The notes under the pieces: generated by a model | What the model saw: the letters and a program-made list of their open reading frames with translations, nothing else | What the model was told of the DNA's origin: nothing | The model's database searches: none | NCBI GenBank assembly: GCA_036012125.1 | Contig: DASCOS010000035.1 | Location: 35,452 to 99,451, forward strand | Reading direction: 5' to 3' | DNA from: Vicinamibacterales bacterium | GTDB taxonomy: Bacteria > Acidobacteriota > Vicinamibacteria > Vicinamibacterales > UBA823 | Length of the DNA: 64,000 bases | In this document: piece after piece, positions 44,403 through 54,080 of the stretch | How the letters are laid out: every line of letters begins with the position of its first letter | How positions within the stretch are numbered: the stretch's first letter is position 1 | Position numbers and translations under genes: made by a program

Positions 44403-45767
44403 ATGACTTCCGACTTGTCTGGTCCCAAGGCTTATCCTGTACCGAGACTCCGCCGCCGGTGTGGGCGCCTGGCCAGCGTCTTAACTGCATTCTGGGTCGG
44501 CTTAGGTGCCAGTGCACAAGCGGGTCAGTCTCAGCCCGCTGCCACGGAGTCAGGGGTAGAGGCGTTACGTGTCTATCTTGACTGCGATCGTCGTAGTTGC
44601 GACCTTGATTATCTTAGGCAGGAAATCACCTTCGTCAATTACGTGCGCGATCGGCGCGATGCTCAGGTACATGTTCTCGTCACACGTGAGAGAACTGCTG
44701 CCGGCGGGCAGGCCTTCACGCTGGATTTCTTCGGTTTAGAAGAGTTTTTGGGACATGACGACCAGTTGATGTTCTTTACGACACAAGACGATACTGATGA
44801 TTCCGAGCGCAGAGGGTTCTCGCAGATATTTCAGATGGGCTTGATGCGCTATGCAGCCCGAACACCACTCGCTGATCGAATTATGATTTCGCACCGAGAC
44901 TTGTCCGATGCGACGCAGGAGCTCAGTGCACAACCTGAGGATGACCCGTGGAATTTCTGGGTATTCCGAGCTCGTTTCAATACCCAACTTGAAGGCGAGG
45001 ACCTCGAGACAGCGAAAGAGTTCGGCGGGTCACTTTCGGCAAACCGGACGACTGATGGATGGAAGATCAACCTTGGGATAAACGTGGATTATGAAGAAGA
45101 TGCGTTCACTTTGAGCGACGGACGTGAGTTGACGGACGTCAGCCGGAACAACGCTTTCACAACGCGGTTCATTAAGACGGTCGGTGAGCATATGGGGGTC
45201 GGGTTTGGCGGGTCAGCGGTGACGACGACCTTTCGCAATCAGGACCTGACGTGGCGGGTCGCCCCGGCGTTTCAGTTCAACTTCTTTCCATACTCCGAAT
45301 CAACGCGACGTGAGCTGACAGCAACGTATTCGGTTGGCTACAACAATTTTGACTACACCGAATTGACAATCTTCGACAAGCTTGAGGAAGCTCGTGTCAA
45401 TCACGGTTTACGTTTCTCACTGGATACTAACCAGCCGTGGGGTGACGCAGGTGTGAGCTATGAGTTCTCCCAGTTTCTGGACGAAATGAGCCAGTCGCGT
45501 CAGGTGCTCTTCGGTAACGTAGAGTATCGATTGTTCCGCGGGTTCTTTATTAACGTCTTTGGTACCCTGTCACGTGTGCGCGACCAAATCTTCCTGAAGC
45601 GGGGTGGAACGACGGATGAACGGATTCTTCTCCGCCGGCGAGAACTAGCGACCGACCACGAGTATCGCATCCGGATCGGCTTTACCTACGCGTTCGGGTC
45701 TATCTATAACAATGTTGTAAATTCTAGGTTCGACGGGGCGAGTGGCGGGTTCATTCGAATGTTCTAA
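44403..45767 (+). CDS. Outer-membrane beta-barrel protein of unknown function
   Basis: A 454-residue protein with a long basic N-terminus and signal (VLTAFWVGLGASAQA, cleavage near residue 40). A mixed domain (residues 55-150) begins VYLDCDRRSCDLDYLRQEI and contains two close Cys. It is followed by about ten long amphipathic strands (WKINLGINVDYEEDAFTL, FQFNFFPYSESTRRELTATY) ending in FIRMF, a barrel-type C-terminal Phe. It is convergent with the S41 homologue, whose stop is 15 bases away. The family is not recognised. Confidence 0.7.
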   Translation: MTSDLSGPKAYPVPRLRRRCGRLASVLTAFWVGLGASAQAGQSQPAATESGVEALRVYLDCDRRSCDLDYLRQEITFVNYVRDRRDAQVHVLVTRERTAAGGQAFTLDFFGLEEFLGHDDQLMFFTTQDDTDDSERRGFSQIFQMGLMRYAARTPLADRIMISHRDLSDATQELSAQPEDDPWNFWVFRARFNTQLEGEDLETAKEFGGSLSANRTTDGWKINLGINVDYEEDAFTLSDGRELTDVSRNNAFTTRFIKTVGEHMGVGFGGSAVTTTFRNQDLTWRVAPAFQFNFFPYSESTRRELTATYSVGYNNFDYTELTIFDKLEEARVNHGLRFSLDTNQPWGDAGVSYEFSQFLDEMSQSRQVLFGNVEYRLFRGFFINVFGTLSRVRDQIFLKRGGTTDERILLRRRELATDHEYRIRIGFTYAFGSIYNNVVNSRFDGASGGFIRMF

Positions 45768-45781
45768 CTCCCCGCCGGTCC

Positions 45782-46960
45782 TTATGTAGCACGGTCGTCC
45801 GCGAGCTGTTCTAGCGCTTTTTCGAGAACTGGGTCGACATCCGGTGGAACGGCGCCAAGAACGAAGGAGGGCTCGGCAACAGCCACTGATGGTTCCAGGC
45901 CTTGTTGATGTAGGGGCTCACCCGTGCCGGTCAGATACTTGGCCGAGTACAGCCATAGTCCAGTGCCGTCGACTAATTTGATGAGACGTTGCTCGGCGAC
46001 CCTGCCAAGGGTGCGTCCACCGATGAGCTCAGCCCTGCCGTTGGTAGTGAGAGCCGACGCGAACAACTCAGCCGCACCCGATGTTCCGGCTCCAATGAGG
46101 ATCACCGTGGGCAACCCGATGCTGCCGTCCCCAACTTGGGCAACCGTGAGATCTTGGGGTTCTCCTCGACGCTGGCGGATTGCCAAGGTTCCCGAGCCGA
46201 CAAACAGACGCGCAGCTTCTAGCCCGTGATTGAAGTTTCCATCCGCTGTGCCACGGAGATCAATGATGAGTTGACGTGCACCGGCCCCTGTAAGCGAGTC
46301 AACTTCTGAGACGATATCTTCGGCAATCCCCCTATCGAACGCGATGAGACGGAGATAGCCGATGTCAGCCGCCGCAAGCCGGCTTCTGACGATTGACGAG
46401 CTGACCGGAGTTCTCTCAAGCACAATCTCTTGGGGTTCCGCGGCGTTACCTCGAATCACAGTCAGAGTCACGGTTGAGCCAACCGAGCCTCGCAAGAGAC
46501 GGTTCCCCTCAAAAATTGACATATTACGGGTGGACTCACCGTCAATGGCCCGGATGTAATCACCTGGGCGGAGACCGGCGACCGCCGCCGTCGACTCGTC
46601 CCTCGCCGACAGCACTCTGAGGTAATACTGGCGGGTGAGTGTGATGCCCGTTTGCCCCTTGGGCAAAGGGGTATCACTCTCGAGTGCCGCAACGTCATCC
46701 TGCGTCAAAAAGGTGCTTTCGGCGTCGAGACCCTCGGCAAGTCCTCGCATAGCACCAGTCATAACGCGGTCAATATCGACTTCTTCAACGTAGCTGTTGA
46801 GGATCAACGACACGACGTCTTCGAAAATCCGTAGTGGGCGATACCTATCTTCCTGTGCAGAGGTGCGGCTGACATACCCACCCAGGACCACGAACGCCAG
46901 TATTGGTGCTGACAACCATAACGCCAGAAGACGTGTGCGACGACTCATCGTAAAACTCAT
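45782..46960 (-). CDS. S41-family peptidase homologue with degenerate active site
   Basis: A 392-residue C-terminal-processing-protease homologue: a signal anchor (LLALWLSAPILAFVVLGGYV), a helical N-domain (IFEDVVSLILNSYVEEVDIDRVM), a PDZ domain (LRPGDYIRAIDGEST) and the S41 fold (IIDLRGTADGNFN, VILIGAGTSGAAELFASAL, GGRTLGRVAEQ). Aligned to E. coli Tsp, the nucleophile Ser position reads Gly and the general-base Lys position reads Arg. It may be a scaffold protein or use a shifted Ser. It is divergent from ruvX. Confidence 0.85.
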   Translation of the reverse strand: MSFTMSRRTRLLALWLSAPILAFVVLGGYVSRTSAQEDRYRPLRIFEDVVSLILNSYVEEVDIDRVMTGAMRGLAEGLDAESTFLTQDDVAALESDTPLPKGQTGITLTRQYYLRVLSARDESTAAVAGLRPGDYIRAIDGESTRNMSIFEGNRLLRGSVGSTVTLTVIRGNAAEPQEIVLERTPVSSSIVRSRLAAADIGYLRLIAFDRGIAEDIVSEVDSLTGAGARQLIIDLRGTADGNFNHGLEAARLFVGSGTLAIRQRRGEPQDLTVAQVGDGSIGLPTVILIGAGTSGAAELFASALTTNGRAELIGGRTLGRVAEQRLIKLVDGTGLWLYSAKYLTGTGEPLHQQGLEPSVAVAEPSFVLGAVPPDVDPVLEKALEQLADDRAT

Positions 46961-47060
46961 TTTAGCGGATCAATCAGGTTATCGTCGATCCGCCTTTTGT
47001 AATGGCCATTGGACTTTGGCCTGTAATCCCTGTATCGAGAGGTCAGTGGACAGCGTGGCA

Positions 47061-47519
47061 ATGCGCAGCTACGCTAGAAGGGTGAGACTGCTCGGGCTCG
47101 ACTTCGGCAATAAACGCGTGGGTCTCGCGGTCAGTGACGCGTCAGGCACATTGGCGCGCCCTCTGCGGACGATCACCCGAACCAGTTCCCTCGACAATCT
47201 TATAAGGGTATTGGTGGATGAAATTCGTGATTTACAGACTGATCCGGATGGGCTCGGTGGTGTCGTGATCGGGTTGCCGAGGCATCTTGATGGCAGTGCA
47301 AGTGAGCAGACGGCCCGGGTCCGTGCGTTCGCCGATCGGTTACGAAGCGAAATCGATTTACCACTGACCTTTCAAGATGAGCGCCTGAGTAGTCGGGAAG
47401 CTGAGGCCCGTCTAGCTTTGCGTGAGCGCGATTGGCGCCTCCGCAAGAAGTCCATTGATGCCGCCGCCGCCGCGGTTATATTGCAGGACCACCTCGACCA
47501 AGTGAATTCTTGTGACTGA
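47061..47519 (+). CDS. ruvX: Putative pre-16S rRNA nuclease YqgF (RuvX)
   Basis: A 152-residue RNase H-fold nuclease that trims 16S precursors. Its acidic site is seen in LGLDFGNKRVGLAVSD, GLPRHLDGS, FQDERLSSREAE and DAAAAAVILQDHL. ATG 47061 or GTG 47082 could start it; the latter gives the more usual MRLLGLDFG. It overlaps mltG by eight bases. Confidence 0.92.
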   Translation: MRSYARRVRLLGLDFGNKRVGLAVSDASGTLARPLRTITRTSSLDNLIRVLVDEIRDLQTDPDGLGGVVIGLPRHLDGSASEQTARVRAFADRLRSEIDLPLTFQDERLSSREAEARLALRERDWRLRKKSIDAAAAAVILQDHLDQVNSCD

Positions 47520-48558
47520 GGGCATGACTCTTCACCGAATAGCACTCGGCGGTCTAGTGGTTTTAGTGTTGGGAGTCGCTGTTGCCGGAGTGGCTACTAT
47601 GCGGCTGGTAGCCCGTTGGGAAGCTCCTTATCGTGGATTTCCAACTGCTGAGGTATTCGTCCAGATTATGCCAGGTTCTGGTGCCTTAGCCATTGGCGGC
47701 CAGTTGGTTGAGTCTGGTGTGGTCCAAGACGAATGGGCATTCCGATACGCCTTGTGGAAGACGAACTTGGGTCGGGGGCTGAAAGCGGGTGAGTACCGAT
47801 TTGACCAGCCACTGTCGGTGTCTCAAGTCGTGAGCAAAATCGAACGCGGTGATGTGCATCTCCGACCTCTCATGTTTCCGGAGGGGCTAACCGTTCCGGC
47901 GATGGCGTCGATCTTTGGGAGGAGCGACTTTGGAACTGCTGAGGAATTTCTCGCAGCGAGTCAACGTGTCGAATTGATTGCCGCGCTCGACCCAGAGGCT
48001 TCTGACCTTGAAGGATACCTGTTTCCCGACACTTACTTGTTGCCGCGCACAATTACGGCCGATCAACTAGTTGAGAGAATGGTCGTCCGTTTCAGGCAGG
48101 CGTTCGGTGAGCCACTATTACAACAGCCGGGCGAGGCAGGTCTCAGCATGCGGGAGGTAGTAACGTTGGCGTCTCTAATCGAGCGTGAAACCGCCCTAGC
48201 CGAGGAGCGCCCCGTAGTCAGTGCTGTCTACCTGAACCGGCTGAAGATCGGCATTGCGCTCCGATGTGACCCAACCGTGATCTATGCGCTTGAGCGCGCT
48301 GGTTTGTACGAAGGCAATCTCACGCGAGAGAATCTCACCTATGATTCCCCCTACAACACGTATCTCTATTCTGGTTTACCTCCTGGACCGATTGCCGCCC
48401 CAGGCCTTGCGTCACTTGAAGCGGCCGTGAAGCCGGCAGACGTGGGCTACCTGTATTTCGTTAGTAGGAACGATGGTTCGCATGTCTTTGCGTCTTCACT
48501 ACGTGAACACAACCGCAACGTCCGTGAATACCAGATTCAATTTTTCCGTGAGCGGTAA
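47512..48558 (+). CDS. mltG: Endolytic murein transglycosylase MltG
   Basis: A 348-residue inner-membrane lytic transglycosylase that cuts nascent glycan strands. It has an N-terminal helix (IALGGLVVLVLGVAVAGVA), a LysM-like region and the YceG catalytic domain with the Glu in ASLIERETAL (about residue 225), AVYLNRLKIGIALRCDPTV, SPYNTYLYSGLPPGPIAAPG and a final FVSRNDGSHVF. GTG 47512 overlaps ruvX; ATG 47524 is an alternative. Confidence 0.95.
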   Translation: MTEGMTLHRIALGGLVVLVLGVAVAGVATMRLVARWEAPYRGFPTAEVFVQIMPGSGALAIGGQLVESGVVQDEWAFRYALWKTNLGRGLKAGEYRFDQPLSVSQVVSKIERGDVHLRPLMFPEGLTVPAMASIFGRSDFGTAEEFLAASQRVELIAALDPEASDLEGYLFPDTYLLPRTITADQLVERMVVRFRQAFGEPLLQQPGEAGLSMREVVTLASLIERETALAEERPVVSAVYLNRLKIGIALRCDPTVIYALERAGLYEGNLTRENLTYDSPYNTYLYSGLPPGPIAAPGLASLEAAVKPADVGYLYFVSRNDGSHVFASSLREHNRNVREYQIQFFRER

Positions 48559-48602
48559 ACTCAATGTCGTTAGTCTAGTGGAGAGTCCCTGGAGCGTAAC
48601 CG

Positions 48603-49508
48603 TCAACGTTCGGCCCATTTAAGTTTTTCGCGAAGCACAGCGAAATAGCTTCGTGATGTCGCTCTGAACAGTTGTAGTGGCTGTTCTGATGACGACACAC
48701 TTACGATGTCGTCACACGCCAAAGGTACGCCGGACTGACCGTCAAACGAAACGATGATCTGATTATCGTCACAGTTCGAGATCGGCTGAATACGGATGTC
48801 TGAGCTAGCCGGGACGATAATTGGACGGTTCGTAAGGGTGTGTGGCGCGATAGGTGTAATCACAAGCGCTTCTACGACTGGATGCACGATCGGTCCACCT
48901 GCTGCCAGGTTGTAGGCTGTCGACCCCGTTGGGCTAGCCACGATTAAACCGTCGGCCTTGAACTCAGCGACGAACTGTGAGCCGACCGATACCGACAGGT
49001 CGATGATTGGTGACGTAGCGTTCCTCGTGAGTGTCACGTCGTTCAGGGCGACGCGGTCGGCGATGACCTGCTCGTCCCGGCGTACCACGGCCCTTAGCAT
49101 CCGCCTTTGATCGAGACTCACTGATCCATTGATCGCGTTTTCAAGTGCCGGGAACAACTCCGCAAGTGTGATCTCAGTGAGGAAGCCGAGGCTACCAAAG
49201 TTCACACCGAGTAGCGGGACATCCACGCCATGTTGCGCAATACGATCACCCATGGCGAGCAGGGTTCCGTCCCCACCTAGGACGAGAATCATGTCAACTG
49301 CAGCTGGCATCTCATCCCGGCTACAGGTAGTTACCTGATTAGTCAGACTAGACAACGTCGCAGTCTCGGTTTCGAAGACACCCGTCAAGCTTCTGGCGTT
49401 AAGCCACTCGCTTAACTCGACCAGAGTGCCGGCAGCTTCCTGTAGCCCAGATTTAGCAACGACCCCGACGCGCTTAATTGCCCTTGTGTGATGGTGAACG
49501 GCAGTCAT
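48603..49508 (-). CDS. nadK: NAD+ kinase
   Basis: A 301-residue ATP-NAD kinase that makes NADP. Motifs: the GGDGT loop in LVLGGDGTLLAMG, the NE/D region (VALNDVTLTR), ADGLIVASPTGSTAYNLAAGGPIVHP and the C-terminal FDGQ strand. It overlaps tlyA by four bases. tlyA-nadK pairing is common in the dxs-tlyA-nadK-recN region of many bacteria; dxs and recN are not here. Confidence 0.96.
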   Translation of the reverse strand: MTAVHHHTRAIKRVGVVAKSGLQEAAGTLVELSEWLNARSLTGVFETETATLSSLTNQVTTCSRDEMPAAVDMILVLGGDGTLLAMGDRIAQHGVDVPLLGVNFGSLGFLTEITLAELFPALENAINGSVSLDQRRMLRAVVRRDEQVIADRVALNDVTLTRNATSPIIDLSVSVGSQFVAEFKADGLIVASPTGSTAYNLAAGGPIVHPVVEALVITPIAPHTLTNRPIIVPASSDIRIQPISNCDDNQIIVSFDGQSGVPLACDDIVSVSSSEQPLQLFRATSRSYFAVLREKLKWAER

Positions 49509-50272
49509 GCCGTGTCCTCATGATGGCGCAAGTGAAGGAAGAACTCGCGATTGCCCTCAGTGCCAGTAATCGGTGATTCAATTGTACCCACCACCTTCAA
49601 TCCTACCCGATCCACCGTAGTGCTGACCCGCTTGACGGCACGTAAGTGCACTACTGGGTTCTTGACGAGACCTCCTTTGCCGATCTCCGAACGGTTAGCT
49701 TCGAATTGTGGTTTGACCAGTAGGAGGATGTTGCCACCCGGGCGTAAACGCGGAGGTAGCGCTGGGACAATTAATGTGAGCGAAATAAATGCGACATCGA
49801 CCGTCACGAGATCGAAGTCTGTGAGACCCGGCGGCCAAGGCACAGCCTCGAGTGACCGAGCGTTGACGCGGTCGAGAACAGTGACCCGTGGGTCCTGACG
49901 AAGCGACCAGGCGAGCTGTCCGCGGCCAACGTCGAGGGCTACGACCCGCCGTGCTCCTGCACGGAGGAGAACGTCCGTAAAACCACCGGTTGAGGCGCCA
50001 ATATCAAGCGCATCACGGTTGCTCGCTGATACGCCTAGCTGGGCGATCGCGTGAGCGAGTTTAATCCCACCCCGGCTGACATACGGATGATCTGGTTTGA
50101 TTAATGTAATGTCGGCGTCGGTTGAAAGCATTGTGCCGGCTTTGGCCGCGACGCCGTTGTCTAGGCGGACCTGCCCGGCCAGAATCATAGAGCGTGCTCG
50201 TGTGCGAGAGGTAGCGAGGCCGCGGTCGACGAGAAGTGTATCCAGACGACGCTTCTGTTGTGCAGCGGTCAT
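49505..50272 (-). CDS. tlyA: TlyA-family rRNA 2'-O-methyltransferase
   Basis: A 255-residue enzyme with an N-terminal S4 RNA-binding domain (RRLDTLLVDRGLATSRTRA) and an FtsJ-like methyltransferase domain: DIGASTGGFTDVLLRAGA (SAM site), VTVDVAFISL and LVKPQFE. It methylates ribosomal cytidines in homologues. It lies 49 bases after the ispA stop and overlaps nadK. Confidence 0.93.
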   Translation of the reverse strand: MTAAQQKRRLDTLLVDRGLATSRTRARSMILAGQVRLDNGVAAKAGTMLSTDADITLIKPDHPYVSRGGIKLAHAIAQLGVSASNRDALDIGASTGGFTDVLLRAGARRVVALDVGRGQLAWSLRQDPRVTVLDRVNARSLEAVPWPPGLTDFDLVTVDVAFISLTLIVPALPPRLRPGGNILLLVKPQFEANRSEIGKGGLVKNPVVHLRAVKRVSTTVDRVGLKVVGTIESPITGTEGNREFFLHLRHHEDTA

Positions 50273-50321
50273 GTGACGACCGTTTCAGTTGATGCCATGG
50301 CCAGCGTGATGGGCCCGTACA

Positions 50322-51272
50322 TTAGCGGGTTCGAGAAACCACCCAATCGACTATCTGCGTGAGCCGGCTTTCGAGGCCCGTCTCTCGCAATGCATCTCGT
50401 GCGCGGTTCGCTGCTTCAGCGGCGTGATTTCGAGATGCCTCCACACCATAGAGCGATGGGTAGGTTGGCTTTCCGGCTGCTGCATCTTTCCCGGCCGTCT
50501 TGCCAAGGTCAAGTGCTGCGCCCTCAACGTCAAGGATGTCGTCGACAATCTGGAACGCCAGACCCAAATTCTGTGCGTAAATGCGAATCGCGTTCACCGC
50601 CGCATCACTTCCCCCTGCGATAATCGCTCCGGAGACGGCCGCTGCTTTGATGAGTGCTCCTGTTTTCCGCTCGTGCATATCCAGAAGTGCAGCAGCATCA
50701 AGTTGCGTGGTTGGACCACTGGCTAGCTGTTTGTTGAGACCGCTAGCCTCAAGGTCAATTGCTTGTCCGCCCACCATGCCAGCGGCACCAGCAGCTTCGG
50801 CGACGGCCCCAATGGCTCGAAGGCGCCGTCCCATAGCTTCCGCGTCCTCGCGGCTTCCCGTCTTTGCCATTATGGTAAACGCTTCGGTCAAAAGGCCGTC
50901 GCCAGACAGGATGGCCAGACCATCACCAAAAATGACGTGCGCCGTCGGTCGGCCACGACGTAATGTGTCGTTATCCATGGCCGGTAGGTCGTCGTGCACT
51001 AGTGAATAGGTATGTATCAACTCGATAGCGCAAGCAAACGGCAATGCCAGTGCCCGAGAGGACCCCATAGCAGAAGTTGAGTCAATCGCATCTGCTGCTG
51101 CGAGCGTTAGGACCGGACGAAAGCGCTTGCCACCTGCTGTGACGCTATAGCGCATCGCCTTAGCGATGGTGGATGGACATCCTGGAGCTGAGGGCAGTAA
51201 GGTTTCCAGTGCCTCGTCTACATCAGCCTTGCAGGCGGAAAAATATTCGGTGAGGTCTGAAAGTGGAGTCAC
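50322..51272 (-). CDS. ispA: Geranyl/farnesyl diphosphate synthase
   Basis: A 316-residue polyprenyl synthetase that joins IPP to allylic diphosphates. The first Asp-rich motif is HDDLPAMDND with RRGRPT and the second is QIVDDILDVEG; GKDAAAGKPTYPSLYG is typical of bacterial FPP synthases. It overlaps xseB by four bases, the conserved xseB-ispA link. Confidence 0.94.
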   Translation of the reverse strand: MTPLSDLTEYFSACKADVDEALETLLPSAPGCPSTIAKAMRYSVTAGGKRFRPVLTLAAADAIDSTSAMGSSRALALPFACAIELIHTYSLVHDDLPAMDNDTLRRGRPTAHVIFGDGLAILSGDGLLTEAFTIMAKTGSREDAEAMGRRLRAIGAVAEAAGAAGMVGGQAIDLEASGLNKQLASGPTTQLDAAALLDMHERKTGALIKAAAVSGAIIAGGSDAAVNAIRIYAQNLGLAFQIVDDILDVEGAALDLGKTAGKDAAAGKPTYPSLYGVEASRNHAAEAANRARDALRETGLESRLTQIVDWVVSRTR

Positions 51273-51532
51273 TGGGCAGGCTCGTCCGCGTCTGAATCAG
51301 GAGTATTCAGCGAATCAGTCGCATCGCTTAACTCGCCTTGCTCGTTCAGCACCTCGATTTTTTTTTCGGCTTCCTCAAGCCGTTGATGACAAAACCGAGA
51401 GAGTTGAACGCCACGCTCGAATAGCTCAAGAGACTTGTCGAGCGACAGGTCGCCCTCTTCCAATGTGCTTACAATCGTTTCCAGCTCGCTAATGGCCGAT
51501 TCGAAATCCTTAATCTTGGTCTTGCTACTCAT
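51269..51532 (-). CDS. xseB: Exodeoxyribonuclease VII small subunit
   Basis: An 87-residue XseB with FESAISELETIVSTLEEGDLSLDKSLELFERG, the coiled region contacting XseA, and an acidic tail. It starts 11 bases after xseA and overlaps ispA. Confidence 0.95.
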   Translation of the reverse strand: MSSKTKIKDFESAISELETIVSTLEEGDLSLDKSLELFERGVQLSRFCHQRLEEAEKKIEVLNEQGELSDATDSLNTPDSDADEPAQ

Positions 51533-51543
51533 AATTTACCCGT

Positions 51544-53007
51544 TCATTCTTTTGAAGTTCGTATCTCGGTAGATGTGGATGGTCGTTTCATGGTGATTAC
51601 CTTACAACCCAATTCACCGCGATGAAGAGTGACATGCACTGCGTCACCCTTTTCAACTAAGCTGGCGTCCGACACGATTCCGGTGCGGTCACCGTTCCAG
51701 CAAACAGCGTAGCCCCGACCCAAGACTCCTAGGGGGCTCAAGTTTTCAAGTCGGCCGGCAAGTGCCACAAGAGACTCCCGTCGCTCGGAGAGGTGGCGCG
51801 TTATTTCACGAGCAAGTCGCCCCTTTGAGAGGGTGAGCCGCGTGGTAATTGCACCCACGGTCCGCCGGAGGTCACGGCCTTCGAGACGCAAGCGGAGTTC
51901 GTGATAGCGCCGTTGAACGCGTCCAACAAATCTGCGCGTTGTACGCGAGAGGCCATACGAGAGATCGACGGCCCGACGACCCGTCAACGCAAGGCGGGTA
52001 GGCCACGCTGCCAAGCCTGGTCGCTGCTCAAGGGAGCGAACCCGCGCTTGCTTGGAATGAATTCTCATCGACGCACCGTTGCGTAACCGCTCCTGCATCC
52101 GGTCAATTTGCGCGCGAAATTCATCCTTTCTGGTTACTACCAGTTCAGCTGCAGCAGACGGGGTAGGTGCTCTGAGATCAGCAGCAAAATCGGCAATGGT
52201 GAAATCGGTTTCGTGGCCTACTGCGGAAATGATAGGAATAGTCGACGCAACAATGGCACGCGCAACCACCTCTTCATTGAAGGCCCACAGATCTTCTATG
52301 GACCCTCCGCCCCGGCCGACGATAATGACGTCAACGCCACTAAGTTTGGCAATCTGGTTCAGCGCTTGGGCGATGTCGTTACCCGCACCTTCGCCTTGAA
52401 CGCGCACCGGGCGGATGACTAGGTGCACGTTAGGGTAGCGCCGACCCAGTATGTGGATGATGTCGCGTAGCGCAGCACCATCCATGGATGTAACGATGCC
52501 GATTTTTCGGGGCAATGTCGGCAGCGGTCGTTTACTTGACGGCTCGAATAACCCCTCCAACTCAAGACGACGTTTCAGCTGCTCAAAAGCTAATTGAAGC
52601 GCGCCGATACCGTGCGGTTCCATATGCTCGCAGACGATTTGGTATTCGCCCTTGGGTTCGTAGACACTCAGGCGACCCCGCACAATCACGCGCATGCCAT
52701 CATCAGGTGTAAAACGGAGGTGTCTCACTGCCGACCGAAACATCACTCCCTTTAGCTGTGCCTCAGCGTCCTTTAGCGTGAAATAGACATGCCCAGTACG
52801 CCAACGCCTGTAGTTTGACAGCTCGCCATCGATCCAGATCTCGCCGTAGGTGGTTTCGAGTAATTCCCGAACTTCAGAGGTTAGTTCGGTGACCGTGAAA
52901 ATACGGCGCGTTGTTGGTTTGGCTGTTGAGAGCGGTGCCTTACTCAATTGCGGGTCACTAGTTGCATGGGCGGGATCGTCGAACGGAAGGTCAACAAGAT
53001 CTGCCAT
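51544..53007 (-). CDS. xseA: Exodeoxyribonuclease VII large subunit
   Basis: A 487-residue nuclease subunit. It has an N-terminal OB fold (IWIDGELSNYRRWRTGHVYFTLKD), the catalytic domain (KIGIVTSMDGAALRDI, VGRGGGSIEDLWAFN, AVGHETDFTIADFAAD) and a long helical arm; the tail contains GRGYAV. The first 35 residues are an extra low-complexity extension. It begins two bases before the ymdB stop ends in a tightly packed operon. Confidence 0.96.
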   Translation of the reverse strand: MADLVDLPFDDPAHATSDPQLSKAPLSTAKPTTRRIFTVTELTSEVRELLETTYGEIWIDGELSNYRRWRTGHVYFTLKDAEAQLKGVMFRSAVRHLRFTPDDGMRVIVRGRLSVYEPKGEYQIVCEHMEPHGIGALQLAFEQLKRRLELEGLFEPSSKRPLPTLPRKIGIVTSMDGAALRDIIHILGRRYPNVHLVIRPVRVQGEGAGNDIAQALNQIAKLSGVDVIIVGRGGGSIEDLWAFNEEVVARAIVASTIPIISAVGHETDFTIADFAADLRAPTPSAAAELVVTRKDEFRAQIDRMQERLRNGASMRIHSKQARVRSLEQRPGLAAWPTRLALTGRRAVDLSYGLSRTTRRFVGRVQRRYHELRLRLEGRDLRRTVGAITTRLTLSKGRLAREITRHLSERRESLVALAGRLENLSPLGVLGRGYAVCWNGDRTGIVSDASLVEKGDAVHVTLHRGELGCKVITMKRPSTSTEIRTSKE

Positions 53008-53008
53008 T

Positions 53009-53824
53009 TCACGCTACCGGTTGTGCAGTGAGAGATTCAACATCCTGGAGGTTCAGGCTAAGTCTCGTAATGTTAATGGCTCGTCCCGTTGTGGAATCTG
53101 CTGTCACGACAACTGCATGCAGTCTTGGGTCACCAGAGGCTGTTTCGAACCGATTGGGCAGGCCATTAATAAATCGGGAGATTACGGCGCTCTTTTCCAC
53201 CCCGATGACTGAGTTGTGGGGTCCGGTCATTCCAACATCCGTAATGCAGGCTGTTCCACCCGGCAGTAGCCTGGCATCGGCAGTTTGTACGTGCGTGTGG
53301 GTTCCCACCACAACTGTTACCTTGCTGTCGAGGTACCAGCCCATCGCAATTTTCTCTGAGGTTGCCTCTGCGTGGAAGTCCACTAGAACGACTCGGGCGT
53401 GGTCATGTGCTAAACGAATTTGGTCCAGGACCACGCTAAAAGGATTGTCAATTGGCTGCATGAAGATCCGGCCCATAATGTTGATCACGGCCACGGGTTC
53501 TCCGGCCGCCGTTGTAACTGTGCAGAGTCCGCCGCCAGGGGTCCCGGCAGGGTAGTTGGCCGGTCGGATCAGCCTGGGTTCAATTTCTATATAGTCGAAG
53601 ACTTCCTTTTTGTCCCAGATGTGGTTGCCTGAGGTCATTACGTCCACGCCGAGAGCGACCAGCGATTCACCGATTTCCCGTGTGATGCCGAAACCGCCAG
53701 CCGCATTCTCCACGTTGGCTATAACTAGGTCGATTTCATGCTGAGCGACGATCGCACGTAGGCCGCGCTTGACGATCTCACGCCCAGGTTTACCCACGAT
53801 GTCCCCGATAAAGAGCAGCCTCAT
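53009..53824 (-). CDS. YmdB-family metallophosphoesterase
   Basis: A 271-residue calcineurin-like phosphodiesterase of the TIGR00282/YmdB family, which hydrolyses 2',3'-cyclic nucleotides. Metal ligands appear in order: FIGDIVGKPG, VIANVENAAGG, TSGNHIWDKK, VDFHAEATSEK and VVGTHTHVQTAD. It is first gene of ymdB-xseA-xseB-ispA-tlyA-nadK, with TATAAT at 53842-53847 upstream. Confidence 0.93.
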   Translation of the reverse strand: MRLLFIGDIVGKPGREIVKRGLRAIVAQHEIDLVIANVENAAGGFGITREIGESLVALGVDVMTSGNHIWDKKEVFDYIEIEPRLIRPANYPAGTPGGGLCTVTTAAGEPVAVINIMGRIFMQPIDNPFSVVLDQIRLAHDHARVVLVDFHAEATSEKIAMGWYLDSKVTVVVGTHTHVQTADARLLPGGTACITDVGMTGPHNSVIGVEKSAVISRFINGLPNRFETASGDPRLHAVVVTADSTTGRAINITRLSLNLQDVESLTAQPVA

Positions 53825-53841
53825 GAAGAATTGCCTAACCC

Positions 53842-53847
53842 ATTATA
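53842..53847 (-). promoter_or_regulatory. -10 box of the ymdB-nadK operon
   Basis: TATAAT reading minus, 17 bases before the ymdB ATG; the -35 region is poor. The rest of 53825-54080 shows no convincing gene. Confidence 0.45.
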
Positions 53848-54080
53848 GCTTCGGTGCAACCGGGAGACTGTTGTCTGATGTGTCAACTTTATCCAAAAGT
53901 AAACAAATACGTTATCAGTCAGGATGAAGGTTGTCGGCATTGGGCGGGCGATGCTGAATTTGGTCGAGAAGCCGAGGTGTTTGATGGAGAAATTGTGAAC
54001 GCCACAGAATGCCGACTGGGGCCCCGTCAGTTTCGGGAATGGATGGCGCTACTGCGCGATTTCGGATACCCTGTTGGGTT

